From: an uncultured Ulvibacter sp.
GTDB lineage: Bacteria > Bacteroidota > Bacteroidia > Flavobacteriales > Flavobacteriaceae
NCBI GenBank assembly: GCA_913063405.1
Contig: CAJXZB010000007.1
Span: 1 to 64,000 of the forward strand
Direction of reading: 5' to 3'
Length of the DNA: 64,000 bases
Both the position numbers and the translations under genes were made by a program. Position 1 is the first letter of the stretch. Every line of letters begins with the position of its first letter. The notes under the pieces were generated by a model. The model saw only the letters and a list, made by a program, of their open reading frames with translations. It was not told where the DNA came from and ran no database searches. Of this stretch, positions 15,448 to 23,823 are shown piece by piece.

Positions 15448-18400
15448 ATGGAAACAACAAATAAAATAACCGGTCAAATTGTACGAGCAGATAATGGCTT
15501 GGGGGTTCAAAACCTTAAAGTGGTTATTTTCGATATTGATGGAGTGGCATCAAAACAGATCAGAGAATCCAATATCGCAATGTCAGCAATAAATCCTACA
15601 GATTCTGCTCCAGTAATGAATATCCTTGAAGTATTATTCGGAACTGCAAAAGACGAGGATATTAATTTTGGAAAAGTAGCGCCAGAAGGAGATAGATTGG
15701 GCTCCGTATTGACAGACGAAAATGGACGTTTTGAAATTGAATTTCACGATATCGAATTTAATGACGAGGGAAAGGAAAAGCGACCAGATATTCTGTTAAC
15801 AATATTAGGACCGGATACAACTATAGCTTTCGGCGGCGGCGGATACGGAATGCCGGAGCCATTAAGATTAGTTCATATGTCCCTTTACCCTCATTGGAAC
15901 GCAGGAAGGAAAGAAGAATTTTTTATTAAAATACCAGAAAGCCTATTTGAAAAAGCGGGATTGCCAGTGAAAAGTAAAAAAACAACTTTATCCGCTGCTG
16001 AAACCCTAAAAAATGATTTAGAAAACCAAAAGAAAAAAAGGGAGGAAATTCAAAAGGTAAGACTAGAATTTTCTAAAGAAGAAATTCAAAAAGAAGTAGC
16101 TCTTAAAGAAAAAAGTGAAAAAGTCGCCAATAGAATTTTATACAATGCTTCGTCTACATCTGACAAACCATATTTTATAAGCGGAACAATTTCAGCACGC
16201 GACCGTGAAATAATAAGAAGTAAAGCGCTTGCTGAAGCTCAAAAAACAGGAATTAATAGATTATCCAAAATTGGTTTACCCGGCCCCGACGATACAACAT
16301 TAGCCAAACCACTATTAATAAGAATTCCTGAAAATATTCTACACCCACGATTCCCTGATTGGAACACCCTACCAAACCCTTCTTATAAAGTATCAGTGGA
16401 TACAGTTTGTGGTTTGATAAACCTCACTGCTGGTGGACGGAAATTAGTCAGGAGTAAAACATTAAAAAACTTGATTGACCAAAACCGACCGATTCCAACT
16501 GAAGATAGCTCCGAAGGAGATACCGATGTGAATGATGGAACTGGGACAGAAAACGAGGATGACATATTGGGGTTGACTGTCCAACAACGACTTCAGCTCC
16601 TCATAGAGCAACAGATAAGTGATGTGGTAATCTCACAGCCTGTAGAAAAGGAATTACCTCGATCAACCTTGGCAAGATTACAGGCAGATTTAGATAATGC
16701 CGTCATTACACCTGGTCCTGCCGACACTACTTCCTTCCACGATTTTCACACACTGCAAATTGCTTTTGAGAATGTTTGGGCAGAGGCATTATCTTCTGTT
16801 CACAAGGCATGGATTCAACTTATCTACGGAACAATGGTCCGTATAAACAAGAGGTTTGATGACGTTGTTGACCAAGTAGCTCTGGATGAATTATCCTCTT
16901 TAGGCGAGTTATTTGAAGTAGGTCAAATGTTGGCACCTTTGGATGATTATGCGTTTAATCCATCCGAGGCTCCTTCAGAGAATGTGATTTTTCTTATTCC
17001 AGAAGCTATTGATATTTGGTGGAGTATTAGCCCGGAAGGTAGAGAAAGTATAGAATTATTAAGTAGTAAAGATTATAATAGTCAACGTCGTGATGGCGAC
17101 AATACGATTCCAACAATTGAACCTGCCAACTTCGTGCATAATTATAGTGGTGGAGGAAACCGTTATCAGGAGCTTATAGAAGAGAGAAGAATTAATATGC
17201 GACTGCATTTAAGTCTTATGCTAACTATGTATCCCAGTGCAGGAAATTCGGTAGCTGACGAAACGAACGTTAGAAAGACCAGATTATCTCGACTTTTAAA
17301 TGATCTATCAAATATGTTAGGTGAAAATTATAAGTTTGAGCACTTCGAAAAAAATTCGGTCAATTACGGTATTATTACTACTTATAGAAACACAATGAAA
17401 CCTTGTGCATATCAATGTGGAAATCTTGTAAAAACAGTACCACTAGCCCCAGGTGAAACACGTTCATTTGAAGTGAAGCAAACTAGCAAAACCAGTCGGG
17501 CTAGAAAGGAAATAGAAAAAAACGCATCAACACGTTCTTTCGATTCAACCTCTACTAGTCGGTTGAATAATGAAATAGTTCGTCGAGCAGAAGAGGCAAC
17601 AAATTTCGCAACAAATACGTCAGGCACTTTTAACTTTGCAATCGGTAGTATTACTAACACAACGTCTTTCCAGGCAGATCAAAAACGGCATTCTCAAGAT
17701 ACCAAAAAATCGTTCCGTGAAGCAATACTTAAATCGGCGGAAGAAGTAAAATCTGAACAAAGTTTAGAGGTTAATTTTACAGAGAATTTTGACTATTCAT
17801 CTACAGAAAGCGGCGAGCTTAAAAACCCAAACAATGAATTAACTGTAACATATTTACTATATGAGCTTGAACGCCAGTATAAGATTTCAGAAAAAATACA
17901 CGCGCTAACTCCCGTTGTTATGGTCGCACAGGAAATGCCAGCCCCAGATGATATTAAAGAGTCGTGGCTATTGCGATATGACTGGATTTTAAAACGTGCA
18001 CTTCTAGATCGACAGTTCTTACCTTCTATTGAGATGTTAAGAAAAGATTTTGTTTCAAATGAAGTTTCTATAAACCTTAAAAAAGCTAATTGGCAAACGC
18101 AGTTACGTATTGTGGAAAAACTCCAAGGTGAAACTTCAGAATTATTAGAAGGAAAAAGAAGGCTACATGACCAACTGATAAATGCCAAATTTAGGTCTGA
18201 CATGGCTAGTGCTGTAGATAATTCTGGTGGTTTTTTACATAAAATTGCCAAAGCAATCTCCCCTATTGACCCTACAGGTATGGCTGCTGATACTTCAGAG
18301 GCATATGTCAACCAAGCAAAAAGTATGTTAGAAGTTGCAGAAACAGAATTTGCCAACGCCGCAGAGAAATTAGCAAACTCACGAGAGGCGTTAAATTCTG

Positions 18401-19296
18401 CGGCCAAAGAATATAGCAACGCAGTAGAATCGACAACTCAACGTAGAACACTAATAGATCAATTAAGAATTCATGTAAAGGATAATATCCTTCATTATAT
18501 GCAGGCAATCTGGTCTTACGAACAAAATGATCAGCGTTATTTCCGCTTATACAAAACGAAGGTATTTTTTCCTAGAAATAGCAGCACCGAATTGACGGTA
18601 AGGCGTGCAACAGCCACTGATTCAGATGGTTTACATATCCCAGGAGTTCCTGGGCCAAATGTCGTGATTGAGGGTCTAGGTGTGCCAGAATGGGATCCTG
18701 ATGCGTCAGACTTTAATAGACCTTTACATGAAGTAGCAGATTTAGACAAACCATTAGGTTTTAAAGGTAACTATATGCTGTTTCCACTTAAAGAGTGTAA
18801 CTTAATTACCGATTTTATGATGTCAGAATTTGTTGATGGATATTTTGGTGTACGTGATCCTGATGTCTTATCGGAATTTTCAAATGAGGAGCTAGCCGAG
18901 TATCAAAAGGTTCTCAAACAAAAAGCAGATCAATTACGTGGAGTTGGTGATGATTCTGGAGCAGATGCAAAAGATGGAGAAGTCAATATTGTAAAATCAA
19001 TCATTGGACAGCGTTTAGACAGCACTCACAGAGATGTTGACACCATTTCCCTGCCAACTGGTCAGTTGTATATGGAAGCATTGGTAGGTAAAAACACACT
19101 TCTCGAACCATTCAAACTAGCACATCGTGGTTATGATGCATTATCCGCACGTGAAGATCTTCGCAGAAAAGGATTGGAAAATTTACGATATGCAGCTAGA
19201 ATGACCTCTGGAACACCAGATTTTGACGATCCTGATGTGGATAAGCATATTCGTGTTGTCGGCGCCGATAACCCTTCAGTAATAATTGACGATTAA
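15448..19296 (+). CDS. Large multidomain protein of unknown function (1282 aa)
   Basis: The family is not recognised. Residues 1-165 resemble a transthyretin/carboxypeptidase-regulatory-like beta domain (ITGQIVRADNGLGVQNLKVV, then LTDENGRFEIEF). Residues 170-235 are a charged coiled-coil-like segment. A Ser/Thr/Asn-rich stretch near 690-790 precedes a conserved-looking block (NNELTVTYLLYELERQYKISEKI) near 805. A long Ala-rich helical region lies at about 945-1010. The last 200 residues include LPTGQLYMEALVGKNTLLEPF and an Arg-rich helix. No signal peptide or membrane anchor is visible, so export, if any, would not be by Sec. The next gene starts 1 bp after its stop, so the two form a pair. 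An injection-apparatus, toxin or structural role is possible but unsupported. Confidence 0.75.
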   Translation: METTNKITGQIVRADNGLGVQNLKVVIFDIDGVASKQIRESNIAMSAINPTDSAPVMNILEVLFGTAKDEDINFGKVAPEGDRLGSVLTDENGRFEIEFHDIEFNDEGKEKRPDILLTILGPDTTIAFGGGGYGMPEPLRLVHMSLYPHWNAGRKEEFFIKIPESLFEKAGLPVKSKKTTLSAAETLKNDLENQKKKREEIQKVRLEFSKEEIQKEVALKEKSEKVANRILYNASSTSDKPYFISGTISARDREIIRSKALAEAQKTGINRLSKIGLPGPDDTTLAKPLLIRIPENILHPRFPDWNTLPNPSYKVSVDTVCGLINLTAGGRKLVRSKTLKNLIDQNRPIPTEDSSEGDTDVNDGTGTENEDDILGLTVQQRLQLLIEQQISDVVISQPVEKELPRSTLARLQADLDNAVITPGPADTTSFHDFHTLQIAFENVWAEALSSVHKAWIQLIYGTMVRINKRFDDVVDQVALDELSSLGELFEVGQMLAPLDDYAFNPSEAPSENVIFLIPEAIDIWWSISPEGRESIELLSSKDYNSQRRDGDNTIPTIEPANFVHNYSGGGNRYQELIEERRINMRLHLSLMLTMYPSAGNSVADETNVRKTRLSRLLNDLSNMLGENYKFEHFEKNSVNYGIITTYRNTMKPCAYQCGNLVKTVPLAPGETRSFEVKQTSKTSRARKEIEKNASTRSFDSTSTSRLNNEIVRRAEEATNFATNTSGTFNFAIGSITNTTSFQADQKRHSQDTKKSFREAILKSAEEVKSEQSLEVNFTENFDYSSTESGELKNPNNELTVTYLLYELERQYKISEKIHALTPVVMVAQEMPAPDDIKESWLLRYDWILKRALLDRQFLPSIEMLRKDFVSNEVSINLKKANWQTQLRIVEKLQGETSELLEGKRRLHDQLINAKFRSDMASAVDNSGGFLHKIAKAISPIDPTGMAADTSEAYVNQAKSMLEVAETEFANAAEKLANSREALNSAAKEYSNAVESTTQRRTLIDQLRIHVKDNILHYMQAIWSYEQNDQRYFRLYKTKVFFPRNSSTELTVRRATATDSDGLHIPGVPGPNVVIEGLGVPEWDPDASDFNRPLHEVADLDKPLGFKGNYMLFPLKECNLITDFMMSEFVDGYFGVRDPDVLSEFSNEELAEYQKVLKQKADQLRGVGDDSGADAKDGEVNIVKSIIGQRLDSTHRDVDTISLPTGQLYMEALVGKNTLLEPFKLAHRGYDALSAREDLRRKGLENLRYAARMTSGTPDFDDPDVDKHIRVVGADNPSVIIDD

Positions 19297-19297
19297 G

Positions 19298-20455
19298 ATG
19301 GGCGACTTTGATCGAGGTATAGCTGACCGGGGGACACAGAGGACACAGAGTGACCGTTTGCATGAGTCAATGACCATTATGGCCAGAAGGTTTATTCCTG
19401 CAATGGCTACACCTGTACTAATTTCACAAGCTGTTAGTTTGGATCGTAGAATATTTCCAATTACAGTTGATTCTTCAGTTGCAGATCTTGAATTACTTAA
19501 GGCTATTCTTGAAAATCTGATTGCAATGTTTAATGAGCTAAATCGTAGAATAGGTGAAGCTCCTATAGACAATCAAGGTCTACCCGCTTTGCAAGGTCTT
19601 AAGTGGGCTCGAGAATCGCCGCTTGCAGGCAATATTTCTGAGATTCCACCTTTTGGTCGATACGACGTTTGGTATGCAATGTTGCTACGTCTAAATCAAA
19701 GGCGGTCTCCTGTACGTAGACGAAGGCAAAGAGTTATTATACCTGGCCCACCTCCACCGGAGCCGCCAAGTATCTATGTACCGGGCGATATTCGAGGCCA
19801 TACCCCTGGTACTGCACCAGGATCCAGTGACTATATTGGACCAGATCCAGAACCCCAAATAGACCTCCCAGAGCGCCTTGCTAGACGTACTGCTGTTGCT
19901 GTGATTAGTTTGGTAAACCCATTAGTTGGTTTAACTCTATCTATTGCAAATATGGCCGCAAATTTAAGTGACACTTTAACCAGTATTCGTGAACAGGGTT
20001 TAAGAGATCTAAGGATTTGGGTTGTTTTATCAACCGCAACTATTCTTGATGAAAATGTAAATAGATGGGGCCCCAATCGGCGGCCGACTAGGTTTAGGCT
20101 TTCGCAATTTAGATCAAATTCAGTTTCTCGGCAGGCCGCTATGGTCCGGTTGCAGAGATGGATTTCTAACGCCCAATTGGTTGGCGGGCATGAGGATCGA
20201 GAAGCTATGGCAGTTGGTGAGTTGGATAGCTTTATCCGCGGTCTAATAACTAATAACCTGAACCCTGCGATGAATCGCCTTGATCAACAGTTACCTCAGG
20301 CTGTCTTTAATGATATTTTGCAGTTTAATCCAACAATGACTGGTGCTGATGCTATGCACTTAGCAAGGCAAGTTTATGCTGAGCATCGAACCCAAATTAT
20401 GAAGGATGTATTTTTTCAAGCGGCCAGAGATTTAGCATCTTCTGCACGGAGATAA
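19298..20455 (+). CDS. Partner protein of the 1282-aa gene, unknown function
   Basis: The protein is about 385 aa from ATG 19298, which sits 1 bp after the stop of the large gene; a TTG at 19286 is weaker. Residues 140-190 are Arg- then Pro/Gly-rich (RRRRQR, GPPPPEPP), like a flexible linker. A moderately hydrophobic segment follows near 205-235 (AVAVISLVNPLVGLTLSIANMAANL), perhaps a membrane-active helix. The C-terminal half is helical. Codon use is richer in CGG/CGA Arg than in neighbouring genes, a weak hint of foreign origin. No known domain was recognised. Tight coupling suggests it works with the preceding protein. Confidence 0.7.
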   Translation: MGDFDRGIADRGTQRTQSDRLHESMTIMARRFIPAMATPVLISQAVSLDRRIFPITVDSSVADLELLKAILENLIAMFNELNRRIGEAPIDNQGLPALQGLKWARESPLAGNISEIPPFGRYDVWYAMLLRLNQRRSPVRRRRQRVIIPGPPPPEPPSIYVPGDIRGHTPGTAPGSSDYIGPDPEPQIDLPERLARRTAVAVISLVNPLVGLTLSIANMAANLSDTLTSIREQGLRDLRIWVVLSTATILDENVNRWGPNRRPTRFRLSQFRSNSVSRQAAMVRLQRWISNAQLVGGHEDREAMAVGELDSFIRGLITNNLNPAMNRLDQQLPQAVFNDILQFNPTMTGADAMHLARQVYAEHRTQIMKDVFFQAARDLASSARR

Positions 20456-20651
20456 AAAATTTACATGTCTGGAAAGTATCACTGGGACACACACAACAAT
20501 AAGACGCACACAACTTATGAATACGTTGGATAGAATGTACCAGATTGTTCAAGATCAAATTTAAACGTAATAAGCTAGACGATTTCTGAGAAATATCCTG
20601 TGAGTAAATGGTACACTTGTCCTCCCCTATGGCATGTGCCAAATTCATCAA

Positions 20652-21008
20652 CTAGGTGCCAGAACCAGCAGATGGGTCATAACAAGTAACATTCTTAACA
20701 TCATCCGTTACCAAACAAGCCGCCATAATTTTGGCTACTGCGTGTGGTGTAAAGTATTCCGCATATTTACCTCCACTATCTTTATTGTAATCAGAAATTA
20801 AGTACTCAAATATGGTGGCATAGAAATCGTACTTCTCATTAAAAATACGCTCAAAACTAAAGTTGATGAGTTTGTTTACAATCGCTTTGCAAAAGGCATC
20901 ACGCTTAGAAACGGTTACAAACTCACTTACTCTATCAAACAGAATTACCTTAGCTCCTCCATCCTCTTTTACAGAGAATATATCCGCGTTCAGTACTAAA
21001 GCCTTATT
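20652..21008 (-). pseudogene. Type I restriction-modification methylase (HsdM) fragment
   Basis: On the minus strand a 118-codon frame reads ALVLNADIFSVKEDGGAK, KYAEYFTPHAVAKIMAACL and ends CYDPSAGSGT followed by a stop. YFTPxxVxxxM plus DPSAGSGT is the SAM-binding motif of N6-adenine methylases of the HsdM type. The N-terminal helical part, the NPPF catalytic motif, and hsdS and hsdR are all missing, and no start codon remains. It is therefore a relic of a former restriction system in this island. Confidence 0.85.
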
Positions 21009-21028
21009 CTAACAGACAAGGCTTTTTT
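20998..21028 (+). terminator. Hairpin with T-tract
   Basis: AAAGCCTT (20998-21005) pairs with AAGGCTTT (21018-21025) and is followed by Ts, the form of a rho-independent terminator on the plus strand. It lies in the edge of the HsdM relic, far from the 20455 stop, so which transcript it ends is unclear. Confidence 0.5.
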
Positions 21029-21074
21029 ATGGAATAAATCTAAAACTATTGTTGAAGTGACGTATAGAAGAAAT

Positions 21075-21593
21075 TTACAAATCATCACTCATTATCTTTT
21101 TGATTTCGTCTTCTACTTCACTCATTAAATCCACAGAAGCATCTTGATTCTTGCTAATTCTTAGTGAGATATAAATTAAGAAGAAAAGAATAGGTAAAAT
21201 TATTGGAAGTGAATACCAGAAGTCGAATTCATCGATATATTGCAATTCATAATTCAGAACACCAATAAATTGAAATAAAAACATCGTGAAAGGTACTAGA
21301 ATCGCATATTTCCACCAGTTGTTCGAAGTAAGAAACCAGATTCCTGTTAACATTATAAATGTCAATTTGGTAAATACTGCGTGCATATAAGACTGTGCGT
21401 TGCTAAAGCCACTTGCCGATATGGTGCCAAATATAGTGTCCCATTCTTTGGAATCACTAGGAGCGTATTTATATATATAAAATAAGAAAGGTGTTGCTAT
21501 CAATAATAATGATAATAACACTCCACTAATTAGGTTTTTCTTTCTATCCGTTTGGCGGAACTTCGTATTTGTCTTTGTCGATTTGTTGTTCAT
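21075..21593 (-). CDS. Small multi-pass membrane protein, unknown
   Basis: The protein is about 172 aa from the ATG at 21593. A basic N-terminus (KSTKTNTKFRQTDRKKN) is followed by four hydrophobic segments near residues 22-42, 75-92, 95-115 and 125-148. The acidic tail (EVEDEIKKIMSDDL) is probably cytoplasmic. No family was recognised. Its start lies inside the end of the small lipoprotein gene (21544-21666), so the two are probably translated from one message. Confidence 0.6.
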   Translation of the reverse strand: MNNKSTKTNTKFRQTDRKKNLISGVLLSLLLIATPFLFYIYKYAPSDSKEWDTIFGTISASGFSNAQSYMHAVFTKLTFIMLTGIWFLTSNNWWKYAILVPFTMFLFQFIGVLNYELQYIDEFDFWYSLPIILPILFFLIYISLRISKNQDASVDLMSEVEDEIKKIMSDDL

Positions 21594-21666
21594 CACTTGA
21601 CAGGGATTCAGGTGTACAGCTAGCAGCTAGGGCTAGCATAGCGAAAATAAACATTAATTTTTTCAT
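21544..21666 (-). CDS. 40-aa lipoprotein, unknown
   Basis: A minus-strand frame of 40 codons begins MKKLMFIFAMLALAASCTPE, a textbook SPII signal with the lipobox Cys at 17. The mature peptide is only about 24 residues and ends in PPNG. It overlaps the downstream membrane-protein gene by 50 bases in another frame. Its small size resembles entericidin-like or other short Bacteroidota lipoproteins. Alternatively it is the 5' end of a broken longer lipoprotein. Confidence 0.55.
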   Translation of the reverse strand: MKKLMFIFAMLALAASCTPESLSSDEQQIDKDKYEVPPNG

Positions 21667-22246
21667 GGATAAGGATTTTTAGATTTATTACCTGACAAAC
21701 CTACGCCGATAATAAGTGTTTTCCTACAGTGAATTTTTACTATGTTTTTCTTATGTTTGTAGGTTTTTTTTACATTTTTTGCATAAAATATTCGATGTAT
21801 GATGTTGAAACTCAGGTTTTCTGATGAAACTTACGGTGAAGATGGGAGTCACTCCCATTGCAAAAACATAAGGCCCCAAACCTCCTTTTTTTAAGGTATT
21901 ATTTGAGCAAATATAAATGGATGTTTTAAGGTTCATGTCTGTGAACATAGAATTCGCAACAGCAGGGAAATACGAAAATCTATACAATAGCTTTTTTAGG
22001 AGAATGAATTTAACTTTTCAACCAAACCCAAATGCTTCGCGCCTTGTATATTCTCTAGCGATCTCCAGAGCTTGAATAGTTGGTCGTTTTTAGGCGAAGG
22101 AACTAAAGATTACATTTTTACCACACATTAATTGTGGTTTTACCGTAATAAAAAATCAATAAATAGCAATAATTTGTAAGGTACTTAATAATCCCCAATT
22201 TGCCGAAGTAGAATCTACTTGATACAAACCTTTTAATCTAAGTAAT
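21667..22246. other. Intergenic region, no firm gene
   Basis: This 580-bp gap between divergent genes holds a 17-bp perfect palindrome (ATGGGAGTCACTCCCAT, 21842-21858). It also holds a 46-codon frame at 21935-22075 that could be a gene scar. The promoters of the lipoprotein and the LytTR gene should lie here. Confidence 0.4.
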
Positions 22247-22984
22247 ATGGAATATCCTTTTGTAGTAATAGATGGAGATGTGAGCAGCCTGAATACCATT
22301 CTCTTGGCATTCGAAAGTCAGGATCAATTTATTTGTGTAGGAGTTGCCAATAGTGAACAGAAAGGTCTCGATTTAATTTTAGAAAGGATGCCAGCTCTCA
22401 TATTTTTAGACATAGATATGCCGGGGAGCTATGGTAGCCAAACACTCTATTATTTGATAAATGAGCTGCGAAAATATATGGACAAGCTTCCAGAGTTTGT
22501 AGTTCTTTCACGATCTGCGAATTATGCATTAGAAGGAATACGAAATGGAGTGCTTGATTATATCCTTAAACCAATAGATAAGAATTTAATACATCGAACA
22601 CTTTTAAGGTTCCGGAAAGAAAGTCATATAAAAAATGATACAACTATCTGTTTCAAGAGCTATGGCGATTATAAATTTATAAAGTCCAATGAAGTGATGT
22701 ATTTAAAGGCAGACAATAATGCTACAGACTTTGTAATGAAGAATGGCAATGTGGTTGGCGCATTTAAATGCTTGAAATACTTTCAAGAATCATTGCCAAA
22801 TCAATTCGTACGAATTCATAACAGCTATATAGTGAATACAGATTACATTTCTAGAATACACTTCGGAAAATCCAAATGCACGGTAAAAAATACAAACTCC
22901 TATATCCCTTTTTCAAAGTCATATAGATCCAATGTTGAATTCATAAAAAATAAGCTCTCAAAAGCCAGTGTGTTGATCGCTTAA
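22247..22984 (+). CDS. LytTR-family response regulator
   Basis: The protein has 245 aa. Residues 1-120 are a CheY-like receiver with the phospho-acceptor Asp in FLDIDMPG (near 61), a Ser-type switch (VVLSRSA) and the Lys of ILKPID. Residues 140-240 are a LytTR DNA-binding domain (EVMYLKADNNATDF, FVRIHNSYIVNTDYI). The first Asp pair at the N-terminus is changed to VIDGD. No histidine kinase gene of the LytS type is adjacent, so its partner lies elsewhere. It probably regulates nearby envelope or surface genes. Confidence 0.88.
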   Translation: MEYPFVVIDGDVSSLNTILLAFESQDQFICVGVANSEQKGLDLILERMPALIFLDIDMPGSYGSQTLYYLINELRKYMDKLPEFVVLSRSANYALEGIRNGVLDYILKPIDKNLIHRTLLRFRKESHIKNDTTICFKSYGDYKFIKSNEVMYLKADNNATDFVMKNGNVVGAFKCLKYFQESLPNQFVRIHNSYIVNTDYISRIHFGKSKCTVKNTNSYIPFSKSYRSNVEFIKNKLSKASVLIA

Positions 22985-23302
22985 GACAAAAAATGCAAAT
23001 TGACCCACATGTGACCTTCAACTACATCTCATTGATTGCGATGTACATGATATACCATGTGTTAGTGCGTATATAACCCCTATTACCATTAACTTTGCCC
23101 TGTACAGAGAGAGTTTTGCAAAACTACTTCGGAAGCTTTATTCTTTAGACTAAATAGGTATTGATACATCTTCTGGGAATGAGATGTTCTTCATTTTCTA
23201 GTTATTCTAAAAACGAATTCCCTTTTTTTATTTTAACCTAGTTCAATCGAACCCTATTCCAACGGAGGAGGAGTCGTATTGTTCATTTCTAAAACCACAC
23301 TC
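22985..23302. other. Intergenic leader region
   Basis: The spacer before the acidic repeat lipoprotein holds a TAACTTTG box at 23090-23097 that matches TAnnTTTG. If used, it would give a leader of about 200 bases. No gene is seen. Confidence 0.35.
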
Positions 23303-23698
23303 ATGAAAATTTTTAAAACCATTTTAGTAGTAGTATTTGTAGCCACATTTATTTTCGCCTGCGAGGCGGAAAGCGTAGAGCTAACAGATTCTGAAAGTGC
23401 CGACCTTATCTCTAGTGTAGATTTGAGCGAAGCACCTGACCAGACAGAAGGCCAAGAAGATAGTGATCAACCCAGTCCAGTAAATGGGAGGTCTGAAGAT
23501 GAAGATGATATGCCAGACCCTAACGAGGCAGATTCTGAAGATGAAGATGATATGCCAGACCCTAACGAGGCAGATTCTGAAGATGAAGATGATATGCCAG
23601 ACCCTAATGGGGCAGATTCTGAAGATGAGGATGATATGCCAGACCCTAATGGGGCAGATTCTGAAGATGAGGATGATATGCCGGAACCAGATAATTGA
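23303..23698 (+). CDS. Acidic tandem-repeat lipoprotein
   Basis: The protein is about 131 aa from ATG 23303; a TTG at 23279 is unlikely. The N-terminus is a lipoprotein signal (MKIFKTILVVVFVATFIFAC) with the Cys at 20. After an acidic linker the protein consists of 14-residue repeats of the form SEDEDDMPDPNEAD, four full copies and a partial fifth. The very acidic Asp/Glu/Pro repeats suggest calcium binding or a flexible surface spacer, but this is unproven. It lies just upstream of the TPR histidine kinase gene. Repeat number probably varies between strains because the DNA units are nearly identical. Confidence 0.75.
   Translation: MKIFKTILVVVFVATFIFACEAESVELTDSESADLISSVDLSEAPDQTEGQEDSDQPSPVNGRSEDEDDMPDPNEADSEDEDDMPDPNEADSEDEDDMPDPNGADSEDEDDMPDPNGADSEDEDDMPEPDN
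23492..23691 (+). repeat. 42-bp coding tandem repeat
   Basis: Units start at 23492, 23534, 23576, 23618 and 23660, each exactly 42 bp apart. The first units differ by only one or two bases. The last unit is partial and altered. The array encodes the acidic 14-residue repeats. Confidence 0.92.
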
Positions 23699-23823
23699 TA
23701 AATATGGTTACCATAAGAAACAATGATCCCTGTTACAGTAGTATGTGACAGAGATCATTGTTTTTAATAGTTGTTATTTAAAAATTATGAATAGTTTTGT
23801 TACAATTAGATATAGAATTATTC

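Noticed and set aside
17793-18419. 208-codon minus-strand frame inside the 1282-aa gene
   Set aside because: It is a shadow of the long plus-strand gene; the Ser/Leu-rich translation mirrors that gene's codon pattern.
21751-22075. A minus-strand 78-codon frame (21751-21987) and a plus-strand 46-codon frame (21935-22075)
   Set aside because: The frames overlap each other, have no recognisable feature and may be gene scars; not strong enough to list as genes.
23492-23691. Regular repeats that could suggest a CRISPR array
   Set aside because: Units are directly adjacent without unique spacers and are in frame within a coding sequence, so they are protein repeats.
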